The translations under genes were made by a program, and so were the position numbers. A stretch of 64,000 nt of DNA from Phyto melanocephala (lineage: Eukaryota > Arthropoda > Insecta > Diptera > Rhinophoridae), in contig OW799234.1 of NCBI GenBank assembly GCA_941918925.1, positions 128,568,895-128,632,894 of the forward strand, in the 5' to 3' direction. How positions within the stretch are numbered: the first letter of the stretch is position 1; every line of letters begins with the position of its first letter. Below the pieces are notes generated by a model. It worked only from the letters and a program-made list of their open reading frames with translations. It was not told the DNA's origin and made no database searches. Shown piece by piece: positions 34,121 to 44,298 of the stretch.

Positions 34121-34627
34121 TATACTATTCAATTATTAGTTTGTATAGAACATTTTTGTTTTCTTTTTAATTCTTCTAAAACATTAAAATATTGACCTAA
34201 ATAATTTTTTTGTTGATCTTAAGTGCGAAATGAAATAGAAACACTATTAGTGGCAGTAAGTATATGTATACTGCATACAGATAAGAACTTGGGTGAAATA
34301 CTTTAATACATTTACATACGAAAACGTTAAACGTATGTAGTCGCCTTTAGTTATTCCAAAAGTTGTTATTTGTACAAGTGTTGAGATATAAACATGTATA
34401 TAAAAGAAATATTTGAATGGCCTCAATATTTGGATTATTGTTTTCAATTCACATGCACGCAAAGAGCAACATAATATAATTGTGGTTTAAACATATAATG
34501 GTTACCAGTTTCATTATTATGTTTAATTAAATCATCGTGTAATTATTATATTATGACTACAAATAAAATGGACAATCTGTGATTTTTTTAAAATCAAGTT
34601 ATTTATAATTTTAATTATAATTTTTTA
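34121..34627. other. Intergenic, with one CACGCAAAGA terminus
   Basis: CACGCAAAGAGCAACATAAT at 34456 is a single terminus of the family bounding 17792-18530; no partner end was found. Nothing else is recognised. Confidence 0.4.
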
Positions 34628-35215
34628 TAACAATCCTTCACCTGTGGTGTCAAGTGTATACATATAGCTTTGTTTTTCTATTTGTATTATTTACAATGTT
34701 TATATCCAATCCCATAACATATATCTGTGGCTTGAAGCAAAAAGGACCAATGTCACTTTTTTGCTGTTTTGAGTTAATCATTGCATTAGATTTGCTTTCT
34801 TGTTCTATTTTATTATGGTAAAACAGCAAAAGTCATACTTAACCCAGAACAGCTTCACAAATAAAATGCTGGCCAATGTCACTGTGAGCGCATACATAAA
34901 AGTTTAAGTTCAATTCCAATTTTCTCAAAAGTAAATATTTTGACATTAGCCCTTTTAGCTCCAGGTTTACTGTCTGAAAGCTTATAAGTAGTGGAGTTGA
35001 TAAGGCAATATCCGTCTGTCCGTGTGTTGGATGAAATTATCTTTTAGGTTTTATTTCATGCATCGGTGTGTGGTATAAATCTATAAATAAATATTCAGAA
35101 ATGCATCGATATTGAAATTCATACAATCGCCTTAACTTTTCGAGATATGAGCAAAAAAAGCCTATCTCTGTTTTTCCCATTTGTTATAATAAAAATTAAA
35201 AATTTTCAGCCTTCG
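34628..35215 (+). mobile_element. Degenerate Helentron, 5' part
   Basis: CCTTCACCTGTGGTGTCAAG at the start, then after unrelated sequence CTGTCTGAAAGCTTATAAGT, CCGTCTGTCCGTGTGTTGGA and CGAGATATGAGCAAAAAAAG, the subfamily I block order with strong divergence and an insertion after about 34680. Confidence 0.55.
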
Positions 35216-35555
35216 CTTGTTATTATTTATTTATATATAATGTGCCCTAGCCACTAATCGGCAAAGTTTTAGGCTAAAACAATTTGGAAAATTATATGTA
35301 TATGTACATATTTTACTCCTATTCTAAATAATTGGACACGCTTAGGACACTAACCTGATCTTAAAAAAATATTTCTAAGAAAATCTAACAAATCGGTTGT
35401 AAAATAACTGAAATATTAGTTCGAAAATTCAACTGCTTCAGTGTTTTTTTCCTAAAATGTTCAAACGAAAATCGATTGCATTAAGCTTCTAGACCACCGA
35501 GAGGGTCGATAAGGATATCAAAAAAAGAGAGGGAGAGAGAGAACGAGATGATATA

Positions 35556-35803
35556 TCTATATAAATAAGAATGGTGTAAAAATGTAAAGTAATTCATAAA
35601 ATGAGAACGGCTGGGCCGATTTCTGTAAAATTTTTTGTCAGTTGTTCGTATTTTCGAGAAGAAGGTTTTTACGGAAAATCCTTCCGGAAAAGTTGGAAAA
35701 TTGGAAAAATCGAAAATCGAGTTTTTGTATGAAATTATTTCTTAATGGCTTTTCAAATGAAAAAATAGAATTGGTTCGAGGCAAAGTTCGCCGGGTCCGC
35801 TAG
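35556..35803 (+). mobile_element. Small Helitron (248 bp), different subfamily
   Basis: Starts TCTATATAAATAAGAATGG after A (35555) and ends GTTCGCCGGGTCCGCTAG before T (35804), the TC...CTRR termini and A|T target of Helitrons. The interior is non-coding. Confidence 0.6.
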
Positions 35804-35963
35804 TACACTATAAAAAATTTAAGAATCTATGATGGCTGCTACAAGAACTGTTGTGTATCAGATTTCGCTGGAGTTGCTAAATTCAAAAAACTTATCTAAT
35901 TTACTGGCTGTTGCCACCAAAAAGGTAAACTGCCTTATAAATAAAATATATTTTAGATTAAGA

Positions 35964-36253
35964 CCCCTTTCAGATCAGGCAAGTCTCTTGCGCAAGAGAC
36001 TAACGATAGTCTTGCGGTTATGAATAACAGGGGTAAGGTCGGGTTAAGAGGAAGAAAATTGCTCATATTTGAGCATACACTCTCCTGTACTCGGCAACTG
36101 TATTTTTTCACTTTTTTTTATGTCTGAAGTTGGCTGCAAACTTGTTTTTGACATTTTCTTTATACAAAACTTGCTGTGTCTAAACGTGATAGCAAGTTTA
36201 AAAGAAGATAAAAAAACTAACTTGCGCAAGAGACTTGCCTAATCAGCAATGGG
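35964..36253. mobile_element. Inverted-repeat MITE (290 bp)
   Basis: About 33-base inverted ends: the shared inner part AGGCAAGTCTCTTGCGCAAG is identical in both arms, with four differences in the outer 13 bases. No target duplication is obvious and the superfamily is unknown. The arm itself contains the palindrome CTCTTGCGCAAGAG. Confidence 0.6.
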
Positions 36254-36966
36254 ACTTATTGAAGGTTTATTTTATTTATTTATTTTTTATTTTTTTATTT
36301 TTTTGTACAACATCTGTCAACTAACTATTTAATAAACCTTAAATATTTTTTATAAATACGGCAGTAAGCGTATAACTTTAAGCGTTCAGTTACAAAAGTT
36401 GATTTGTATTGTCTTACTATAGGTAAAATGTGTGTGTTAAAGTGCAAGCACTTAGTGTTGTCCGTTTCTTCTCTCTTGTCCAAGAATTACGTTCCCACCG
36501 TAAAAATATATTTTCTGTAGATTTCCACCTCAAGAAAAGTTGCGATATATTTTTTTAATTAACAATAGCACGTATTGTTTATGCGACAGATACACTGATT
36601 CGTTACTTCACGATAAAAATCTACTAACTGAAGCATAAATATGAAATAAAGGCTACGCTACGATATTATACTTATGTATTATATAGTATATATTATACAT
36701 TATTTTCTGATTTGCTGTGTATACATGTACATACATATTTGTATATGGAAAAAGGTCAACATATTTTAAAGTGAACGATTACTCAAAAATGAGAGATTTA
36801 AGAAAAATTCTATAGTGGGTATTTCCTAAAATTATTTTGCGTAAATTTTAAATTCTATATATCTTCGGTTTACCGCTATATAAAGCGAGAAAATACACGA
36901 AAAATTTCGTATGTACAACTCTATCAGCAGTGATCTTACTATAAAAAGTCATGTATTCAGAAATTT
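36254..36966. other. Intergenic AT-rich stretch
   Basis: Nothing recognised. Confidence 0.3.
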
Positions 36967-37230
36967 ATGGAACCAGTTCAGGTTTCAATGCAAGTGATAA
37001 TTGGCTTAAGAACTTTAAGCGTCGACATTAAAGATTTAAAAAAAATACTGGCGAAATTGTTTTCGACATCTCATTTTATTGATCCATATGTGCAAGAGTT
37101 TAAGGATTACGGTGATGAGCATGGGTTGACTATTAAATTTACAAGGCCAACGAATCCGTCAAACATATTTGAATCAATTGAAACATATTTGACAGTTGTT
37201 TACACTATTGCACAAAACCAGAATCGATAG
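36967..37230 (+). CDS. Unrecognised 87-residue open frame
   Basis: The frame MEPVQVSMQVIIGLRTLSVD... has a balanced composition unlike the random AT-rich frames around it, with charged and aromatic residues well mixed (EFKDYGDEHGLTIKF) and a hydrophilic tail ending AQNQNR. No motif, signal peptide or domain is recognised. It could be a captured exon, a transposase fragment or a chance frame. The preceding sequence has TATAAAAAG about 30 bases upstream of the ATG. Confidence 0.25.
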   Translation: MEPVQVSMQVIIGLRTLSVDIKDLKKILAKLFSTSHFIDPYVQEFKDYGDEHGLTIKFTRPTNPSNIFESIETYLTVVYTIAQNQNR

Positions 37231-37598
37231 GCCGTGTAACTGTGAAAAACTTTGTTTCATTCCTCTTCTTCTTTTTCCAATATGTAAACATTTTGACATT
37301 TGTTTCTTATTTTTATTAAACGCGAATCAAAAGCTTTATAATACTTAATGTGTAAAAACGTTCCCTTTCAGCGTTTCACAGAACTAGCATTGAGCCAAGG
37401 GTGCGGTTTGTAATTAGTTCCAAATATCGAGCGTGCACTGTATTTTAAAAGTAACTCAACTGATTAGTAATTGGTGAACGTTTTGTCCAAAACTCTTTAA
37501 AAATTCGTTTAGAGGCATATCAAATCTATAAGTAATAACAAGCAAATAAATTTTTTTCTGACTAGAACATGCTAATTTTTGTGGTAAAAATAAGAAAA

Positions 37599-38490
37599 AC
37601 AAGTAAGAGCACTATATTCGGCTGTGCCGAATCTTTTACACCCGCCACCAATTTTGTTTATTTTTATAGCACAAAATATATTATTTTGTTATTAACAGCA
37701 ATCGCTGTGGAATAATCTCTTTATACTAAAATTTGTCAAATATCACTTTCTTTGTATAACTTCGATATGCTAGTAAAATGTTTTCCGTAATTTTAGTCTT
37801 TAAATGAAAGTGGGCGTTTAGGTAGGCATGTCGAAGTTGTTTCTGCTGATAAATATAACTTAGATACTTCATAATAATATATAATAATATATTCCAAAAT
37901 CTTTATTCATAGAAAAATTATATGAATTTGAGATAAAGCGTTATTTGAGAGGTTTAAGTAAAAGAGGGCGTGTCACATTTATTTTCCGTTATAACAAAGC
38001 CTTTGACCAGAAGGCAATGTCTGCGAAATTTCAGAATCGTACATCTAAGTTTGTCAGTTTAATTACGTTTTAAATTTTATAAATACTGAAAAATACACTG
38101 TGCGGTAAAAATTTTCGTAAATTTTGATCTATAACTCCTTTCCTAGTGTGTAGATTAAAGAAATTTTCAGGAAATAAATTTGTTTTTACTCGGGAAATAT
38201 ATATTCGAAGTTGCATGAGTCAAACTTAAAGCAATTGGACACAATTTCATTTTATTCAATGTTGGAAGGACAGGGTTTTTTTTGACCCACTCTTGTATTA
38301 CGAGCTATAACTCTTTTCCTTATATTCCGATTTGTCACAAACAAACCTTGTGTATAAGAAATATTCTGGCGAAATTTGAGCTCCCTAGCTTTTTCGGTCC
38401 GACTTCTTATGTGCTTTCAACAGACGGACGGACATAGCTAGATCGCCATTAAATAAAACCCCAATTCAGAAGATATATACATTATGGGGA
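37599..38490 (-). mobile_element. Helentron/DINE-1-like element, subfamily III, with empty mariner site
   Basis: Begins ACAAGTAAGAGCACTATATT with the TTCGGCTGTGCCGAA hairpin and CCCGCCACCAATTTTG, and runs through the body to ACGGACGGACATAGCTAGAT; the extreme 5' end is replaced from about 38490 by a fragment with a subfamily I-like block. CTTTGTATAACTTCGATATG near 37752 is the uninterrupted mariner target. Confidence 0.68.
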
Positions 38491-38935
38491 CATTGCTCAA
38501 TCGACTCGCCTTTCACACTTTTTCAGAAAATACATACTCTACGTGGTCGAAATGATTATTGCATGCATTTCAAATGAAATGACAAAGCTTTACATTTTAT
38601 TTCATTTTATTTATAATAATTTTACCCTTATCAACGAGCTTGTAATCAATTATTTTGTATAAAAAAATCATAAAATATTTTTTAAACAGAAATTTTAAAT
38701 CGTAGATAACCTGAATGCGGAAGCTACATATATTTAGCAAAACGGCAATACTACCGAATCAGCGTGGCAGTATGGTAAGTATTCAAACACAATTTTTATT
38801 TCTGTTAAACATGTCGCAACAGACTTTTACAAATTCTAATATACATATTGTTACAGATTTATTTTAAAATAGCTTTATTTACATTATAATTTTATTGTAG
38901 TTGTAGTAGTTTAAGTTACAGTAGTTTTGTTTGTA
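38490..38935. other. Helentron fragment, then intergenic
   Basis: 38490-38600 carries TCAATCGACTCGCC, CAGAAAATACATACT and ATGACAAAGC, a diverged subfamily I 5' block. The rest is unassigned. Confidence 0.4.
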
Positions 38936-38939
38936 TTAG

Positions 38940-39315
38940 TTTATTTCGCTGGTTGTTCGAACATGATGTTAAGTTGTTATTATGTGCAGCATACTCTTAG
39001 GCACTTTTATTATTTCTGCATATTACTTAACATTAACATTACGTCTTAATTTAAATGTAACGGTTTTCGAATGAACTAGTGTGTACATACGAGAACTTTG
39101 TCGAATGTTACCGAACACCACTATGTTACTATAAATAGCCGAACAACACAGTTAATATGATCCGTATAACAGTGTTTATTAAAAGTGTATAACAATAAGT
39201 GAAACAAGTAAAGTGCTATAAAACAATATCTGAGTGTGTTTAAGTAAATAAAGTGCTCTTAATTTTATAACTAATTTCAACTGTTTTTGATTGCAATAAA
39301 AGGACTTAATGATTA
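38940..39315 (+). promoter_or_regulatory. Possible solo LTR or polymerase II promoter
   Basis: CTATAAATAGCCGAACAACA at about 39130 is a strong TATA followed after about 25 bases by CACAGTTA (initiator-like), and AATAAAG follows about 100 bases on. This U3-R-polyA order is typical of an LTR. Boundaries with TG...CA and a target duplication were not established; it could be an unrelated promoter. Confidence 0.35.
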
Positions 39316-39419
39316 TTTAAAGGAAATAAGCCAAGGTTTATAAAAGGTATAAACGTAAAAATATATTTTCAGCCAAGTTTTAATAATGGCCCAAAGAAGC
39401 CTGTAATATTGCAAATACA

Positions 39420-39425
39420 TTTATT
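39420..39425 (-). terminator. Poly(A) signal of protease gene 6
   Basis: AATAAA on the minus strand about 42 bases after the stop codon. Confidence 0.45.
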
Positions 39426-39466
39426 ATTAGTTAAATAATAATTGTAATAGTCAATTCAGTTAAGAA

Positions 39467-40252
39467 CTAGGTATATTTGGATAATATTCTCATTGCATAT
39501 GTTATGAATGGCCGCATCAACTGCACATTAGTAAAGACAGTCGGAAACCTTCGACGAGCACAACCATAACTTCCCGATATCACACCACAAAGTTGGCCAT
39601 TTATAATGGCCGGTCCTCCTGAATCACACTCACAGGTACCTTTCATACCTGGTACGGTAGCACAGAACATTGTTTTTGTAATGTTGACGTATTTGCCATA
39701 CAAGAATGCACATATATATTCATCAATTATATACACTGTTGCCGTTCTCAAATGATTGGAATAAGTTTCAGCACTTTCATTCAATTTACCCCAGCCATAT
39801 ATCTGTACATTATCACCATGACGCCAAGTTGCATTATTACATAAGCTAATTGGGTGTATATGTAGACCCTTAAGTGGAGAATTTAACTTCAGCACGGCTA
39901 CATCCAAATCCTTTTCAGTTTTACTGTAATGTTTAGGCAACATCATTTTGTCAACTTTAGATCTTGTTCCCGTCTGATTGCCATAAGTAACTCCAGCTAC
40001 TACAGTTATTATTACAGATTCCATTTCGATAACGCAATGAGCTGCAGTCACAACAAATTGTGGTGCTACTAAAGTACCGGCGCAAAGAAGTATATCAAAT
40101 ACCAGCAGTCGTACCATAAATGGTGCCTCGTCAATTGAGCTGCATCTCCCACCCACAATTCGTGACTGTATATGAGGTAAAACCAAAGAAACTTGTAATA
40201 AAAATATGCAAATGATTACATATATTCTACAAAGTTTTTCTAAGTTTTTCAT
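39467..40252 (-). CDS. Secreted S1 serine protease, seminase-like, with altered oxyanion-hole residue (cluster gene 6)
   Basis: 261 residues, start at 40252: leader MKNLEKLCRIYVIICIFLLQ, activation site LPHIQSR|IVGG. Triad H72, D117 (DLDVAVL, the usual GW before it lost) and S211. The Gly just before Asp-Ser (position 193, oxyanion hole) is Cys209, giving CECDSGGP. A second new cysteine is C37 (GGRCSS). CGGTL is CAGTL. S1 position 189 is Gly205 and 226 is Thr. NNATW is a possible glycosylation site. The most diverged member; the frame is fully intact, so altered or specialised activity is more likely than simple decay, though loss of catalysis is possible. Confidence 0.92.
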   Translation of the reverse strand: MKNLEKLCRIYVIICIFLLQVSLVLPHIQSRIVGGRCSSIDEAPFMVRLLVFDILLCAGTLVAPQFVVTAAHCVIEMESVIITVVAGVTYGNQTGTRSKVDKMMLPKHYSKTEKDLDVAVLKLNSPLKGLHIHPISLCNNATWRHGDNVQIYGWGKLNESAETYSNHLRTATVYIIDEYICAFLYGKYVNITKTMFCATVPGMKGTCECDSGGPAIINGQLCGVISGSYGCARRRFPTVFTNVQLMRPFITYAMRILSKYT

Positions 40253-40412
40253 TTTTATATAATGTTAAGGACTGCCTTATAACTTTTACCTTTTACTTGT
40301 TATTGATAACTGTTATTAATACCGATATAAATTTATATGTACATACTTATATAGTATTTGAGCCATTTTTTTTGACACATTTTTGTTAAATAAACAAAAT
40401 ATTTGTTTAAGA
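40253..40412 (-). promoter_or_regulatory. Promoter module of protease gene 6
   Basis: Minus strand: distal box CTTAAACAAATATTTTGTTT (to 40391), TATAAATTTATATCGG, initiator-like ATAACAGTTATC, and GTAAAAGGTAAAAGTT at 40281-40296, a variant of the GTTAAACGTGAAAGTT box. Confidence 0.58.
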
Positions 40413-40740
40413 ATTTATGAATTTATGTAGATTGTGTTTGTGTTTTAAGCTTCAAACTTCAGCAATGTAAACAAAAAAGGGTTTTTTAATAAAGACGGGT
40501 AGATGTGAGCAGTTTGTAGGAGGCATGTTCTTTCAGCAGAATATATTGAAGCAGTTGTTATCGATTATGTCACTGATGTCAAAATACCATACAAGTAACA
40601 TAAACGTGGAACTTAGCAGCATGTCAAAAACAAAGTCTTTGTTTGTCAAAGTAAGTGTTCAAGTAAAATAATAAATTGGTAACGTTAGTTAAGAACCAAG
40701 ATTTTAGACCATGGATTTGATATATATGCATATGTAAATT
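40413..40740. other. Intergenic
   Basis: No feature recognised. Confidence 0.3.
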
Positions 40741-40742
40741 GT

Positions 40743-40977
40743 GGGTGCCCCGGTGGACAAGTCAGTAGTGTGCTGGTCTGCTAGTTTGGGGGTGGCGGGT
40801 TCGATTCCCGCCGGAGACTCTGTACTGGTCTGCTTCTCTTTCTCTTCTATTCTAACTATTTCCATTCTTCTCTTTATTTCTATATTAAGGCGTCACAATG
40901 GACTGTAATGGTCTTCGGGTGAGGGTAATGTTGCACCAGTTTTACCTACCTACCTACCTGCCTAAATGTATGAACCT
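40743..40977 (+). mobile_element. tRNA-derived SINE
   Basis: The 5' ~75 bases resemble a tRNA: GCCCCGGTGGACAAGTCAGT (degenerate A box around TAGTGTGCTGG, 40766-40776), then a perfect B box GGTTCGATTCC at 40798-40808 set in the stem GCGGG...CCCGC. The tRNA-like part is followed by a pyrimidine-rich unrelated body and a TACCTACCTACC repeat tail, the layout of a SINE transcribed by RNA polymerase III. A cloverleaf cannot be completed, so it is not a functional tRNA gene. A target duplication was not identified. Confidence 0.75.
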
Positions 40978-41281
40978 TAAACATTAAAAACTTTTTTTAG
41001 TAATTTATCCACAGCACCGCCGTTACGGAAAACCCCTATAAACCCATAATCATGTCCCAATTTTTTCTCTTACGGTCTTAGAGTTTAAATTAAATAAAAA
41101 CTTTCTATTATTTGTAGAACGTTTGCATGTGTACAAGTTTATCTAAATATATTGTTCTAGCTAGCTAAGATTATTTATTTAGAACCGCAAAAGCTAGGTG
41201 TTTGTGTCCTTGAAAAACTATGTACATATTTGTTCGCATTATTTGTTTGCTTTGTATTGATATCCGCATATTTATTATTTA
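40978..41281. other. Intergenic
   Basis: About 300 bases with no supported feature. Confidence 0.3.
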
Positions 41282-41641
41282 CTAGAAGAGCCAGGCGCGC
41301 GTTAATGAATAAAAATGCTTTCTAAATTTTAATTGAATATCAAGTGCAAAAAGCTAAGAATTATAACTTTTTTTAATGGGCGTATCACCGCCCACTTTTC
41401 TAGTTATGAAACTGTATAGTCATGACAGCTCAATATGTGTGCAAAGTTTCAGAAAAATCGGTCTAGTGCAAGTAGCTAAAACTGATAACTAATTTTTTAT
41501 GGGCGTGGCCCCGCCCACTTTTTGCCACCCATAAACACTCCCTGAAATGTGTAAAACAACTTGCCAAAGTTTGAGTTCGATCGGTTTTATAGTTTCGGGG
41601 TCTATAGCTAACACACACACACAGAGTTTTACTTTTATATA
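41282..41641 (-). mobile_element. Helitron array, copy 1
   Basis: Minus-strand 3' end CTAG at 41282-41285 beside GGCGCGCG; 5' end ATATATAAAAGTAAAACTCT preceded by the ACACAC repeat. Only about one and a half internal repeat units remain, so it is a short deletion derivative. It abuts copy 2. Confidence 0.68.
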
Positions 41642-41645
41642 TCTA

Positions 41646-42520
41646 CTAGCCAATCCCGGCGCGCGTTGCTACGCCCCTTCATGAATTTTAATCGCATTCT
41701 AAATTTTAATCGAATATCAAGTGCAAGGCTAAAAACTATAACTTTTTCTTTATGAGCGTGGCACTGCCCACTTTTCTAATTACGAAACTGTATAGTCATG
41801 ACAGCTCAATAAGTGTGCAAAGTTTCAGAAAAATTGGTCCAGTGTAAGTACCTCAAAATGATACCTTTTTTATGGGCGTGGCGCTGCCCACTTTTCTAAA
41901 TACGAAACTGTATAGTCATGACAACTCAATATGTGTGCAAAGTTTCAGAAAAATCGGGCCAGTGCAAGTACCTCAAAATGATACCTTTTTTTTAATGGGC
42001 GTGGCACTGCCCACTTTTCTAATGACGAAAGTGTAAAGTCATGACAGCTCAGTATGTTTGCAAAGTTTCAGAAAATTCGGTCCAGTGCAAGTAGCTAAAA
42101 CTGATAACTAATTTTTTATGGGCATGGCCCCGCCCACTTTTCTAAACATAAAATTATATGGTTATGACAGCTTAGTATATGTGCAAAGTTTCAGAAAAAT
42201 CGGTCCAGTGCAAGTACCTCAAAATGAAAACTTTTTTAGGGGCGTGGCCCCGCCCACTTTTCTTATTACAAAATTATTTAGTCATGACAGCTCGATATGT
42301 GTGCAAAATTTCTGAAAAATCGGTCAAGTGCAAGTAGCTAAAACTGATAATTAATTTTTATGGGCGTGGCCCCGCCCACTTTTTTCCACCCATAAACACT
42401 CCCTGGTATGTGTACAACAACTTGCCAAAGTTTGAGTCCGATCGGTTTTACAGTTTCGGAGTCTAAAGCTAACACACACACACACACACATACACAGAGT
42501 TTCACTTTTATATATATAGA
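41646..42520 (-). mobile_element. Helitron array, copy 2
   Basis: Reads on the minus strand from TCTATATATATAAAAGTGAA (42520 down) to GGCGTAGCAACGCGCGCCGG and CTAG (41646-41649). The interior is five to six ~120-bp units, each with GGGCGTGGC...GCCCACTTTTCT and TGTGCAAAGTTTCAGAAAAA. The GCGTAGCAACGC palindrome near the end can form the Helitron terminal hairpin. Confidence 0.75.
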
Positions 42521-42542
42521 TATAATAGTATATCTATCTATA

Positions 42543-42562
42543 TCTATATATATAAAAGTGAA

Positions 42563-42602
<40 letters not shown>

Positions 42603-43434
42603 TGTGTGTTAGCTATAGACTCTGAAACTGTAAAACCGATCGGGCTCAAACTTTGGTAAGTTATTGTACACATACCAGGGAGTGTTTATGGGTGAAAAAA
42701 AGTGGGCGGGCCACGCCCATAAAAAATTAGTTATCAGTTTTAGCTACTTGCACTTGACCGATTTTTCTGAAACTTTGCACACATATCGAGCTGTCATGAC
42801 TAAATAATTTCGTGATAAGAAAAGTGGGCGGGGCCACGCCCCTAAAAAAGTTTTAATTTTGAGGTACTTGCACTGGACCGATTTTTCTGAAACTTTGCAC
42901 ACATACTTAGCTGTCATAACCATATAATTTTGTGATTAGAAAAGTGGGCAGGGCCACGCCCATTAAAAAGAGGTTATAAGTTCGAGGTACTTTCACCAGA
43001 CCGATTTTTCTGAAACTTTGCACACATATCGAGCTGTCATGGCTAAATAATTTCGTGGTTAGAAAAGTGGGCAGTGCCACGCCCATAAAAAATAGGTATC
43101 ATTTTGAGGTACTTGCACTGGACCGATTATTCTGAAACTTTGCACACATATTGAGCTGTTATGACTTTACAATTTCGTGATTAGAAAAGTGGGCAGGGCT
43201 ACGCCCATAAAAACAATTATAATTTTGAGGTACTTGCACTGGTCCGATTCTTCTGAAACTTTGCACACATATTGAGCTGTTATGACTTTACAATTTCGTG
43301 ATTAGAAAAGTGGGCAATGCCACGCCCATAAAAAAAATTATAATTTTTAGGTTTTTGCACATGATATTCAATTAAAATTCAGAATGCATTTTGATTTATT
43401 AAGGGGCGTAGCAACGCGCGCCGGGTTTGGCTAG
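42543..43434 (+). mobile_element. Helitron array, copy 3 (inverted relative to copy 2)
   Basis: TCTATATATATAAAAGTGAA at 42543 through GTGTGTGT repeat, TTAGCTATAGACTCTGAAAC, GGGAGTGTTTATGGGTG, about six 120-bp units and ATTAAGGGGCGTAGCAACGC to CTAG at 43431-43434. Forms a large palindrome with copy 2 centred near 42530. Confidence 0.77.
42575..42608. repeat. GT microsatellite inside Helitron copy 3
   Basis: A long run of GT dinucleotides near the Helitron 5' end; shorter runs sit at the same place in copies 2, 4 and 5 (CA/GT at about 42475, 43460 and 44330). Confidence 0.8.
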
Positions 43435-44298
43435 TATGTATATAAAAGTGAAACTCTGTGTGTGTGTGTGTGTTAGCTATAGACTCCGAAACTGTAAAAC
43501 CGATCGGACTCAAACTTTGGCAAGTTGTTGTACACATACCAGGGAGTGTTTATGGGTGGAAAAAGTGGGCGCGGCCACGCCCATAAAAATTAGTTATCAG
43601 TTTTAGCTACTTGCACCTGACCGATTTTTCTGAAACTTTGCACACATATTGTGCTGTCATGACTAAATAATTTTGTGATAAGAAAAGTGGGAGGGGCCAC
43701 GCCCCTAAAAAATTTTTAATTTTGAGGTACTTGCACTGGACCGATTTTTCTGAAACTTTGCACACATACTAAGCTGTCATAACCATATAATTTCGTAATT
43801 AGAAAAGTGGGCAGGGCCACGCCCATAAAAAAAAGGTTATAATTTTGAGGTACTTGCACCAGACCGATTTTTCTGAAACTTTGTACACATATCGAGCTGT
43901 GATGACTTAATAATTTCGTGTTTAGAAAAGTGGGCAGTGCCACGCCCATAAGAAATAGGTATCATTTTGAGGTACTTGCACTGAACCGATTATTCTGAAA
44001 CTTTGCACACATATTGAGCTGTTATGACTTTACAATTTCGTGATTAGAAAAGTGGGCAGGGACACGCCCATAAAAACAATTATAATTTTGCTAATTTTTG
44101 CACTGGTCCGATTCTTCTGAAACTTTGCACACATATTGAGCTGTTATGACTTTCCAATTTCGTGATTAGAAAAGTGGGAAATGCCACGCCCATAAAAAAA
44201 ATTATAATATTTAGGCTTTTGCACTTGATATTCAATTAAAATTCAGAATGCATTTCGATTCATTAAGGGGCGTAGCAACGCGCGCCGGGTTTGGCTAG
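43435..44298 (+). mobile_element. Helitron array, copy 4
   Basis: Starts with TATATAAAAGTGAAACTCTG immediately after copy 3's CTAG-TA and ends with its own CTAG at 44295-44298. The order of repeat units is the same as in copy 3, so these are full tandem copies. Confidence 0.77.

Noticed and set aside
40743..40820. A tRNA gene
   Set aside because: B box and T-stem are good, but the A box is degenerate and no cloverleaf with acceptor stem closes; the following body and TACC tail indicate a SINE.
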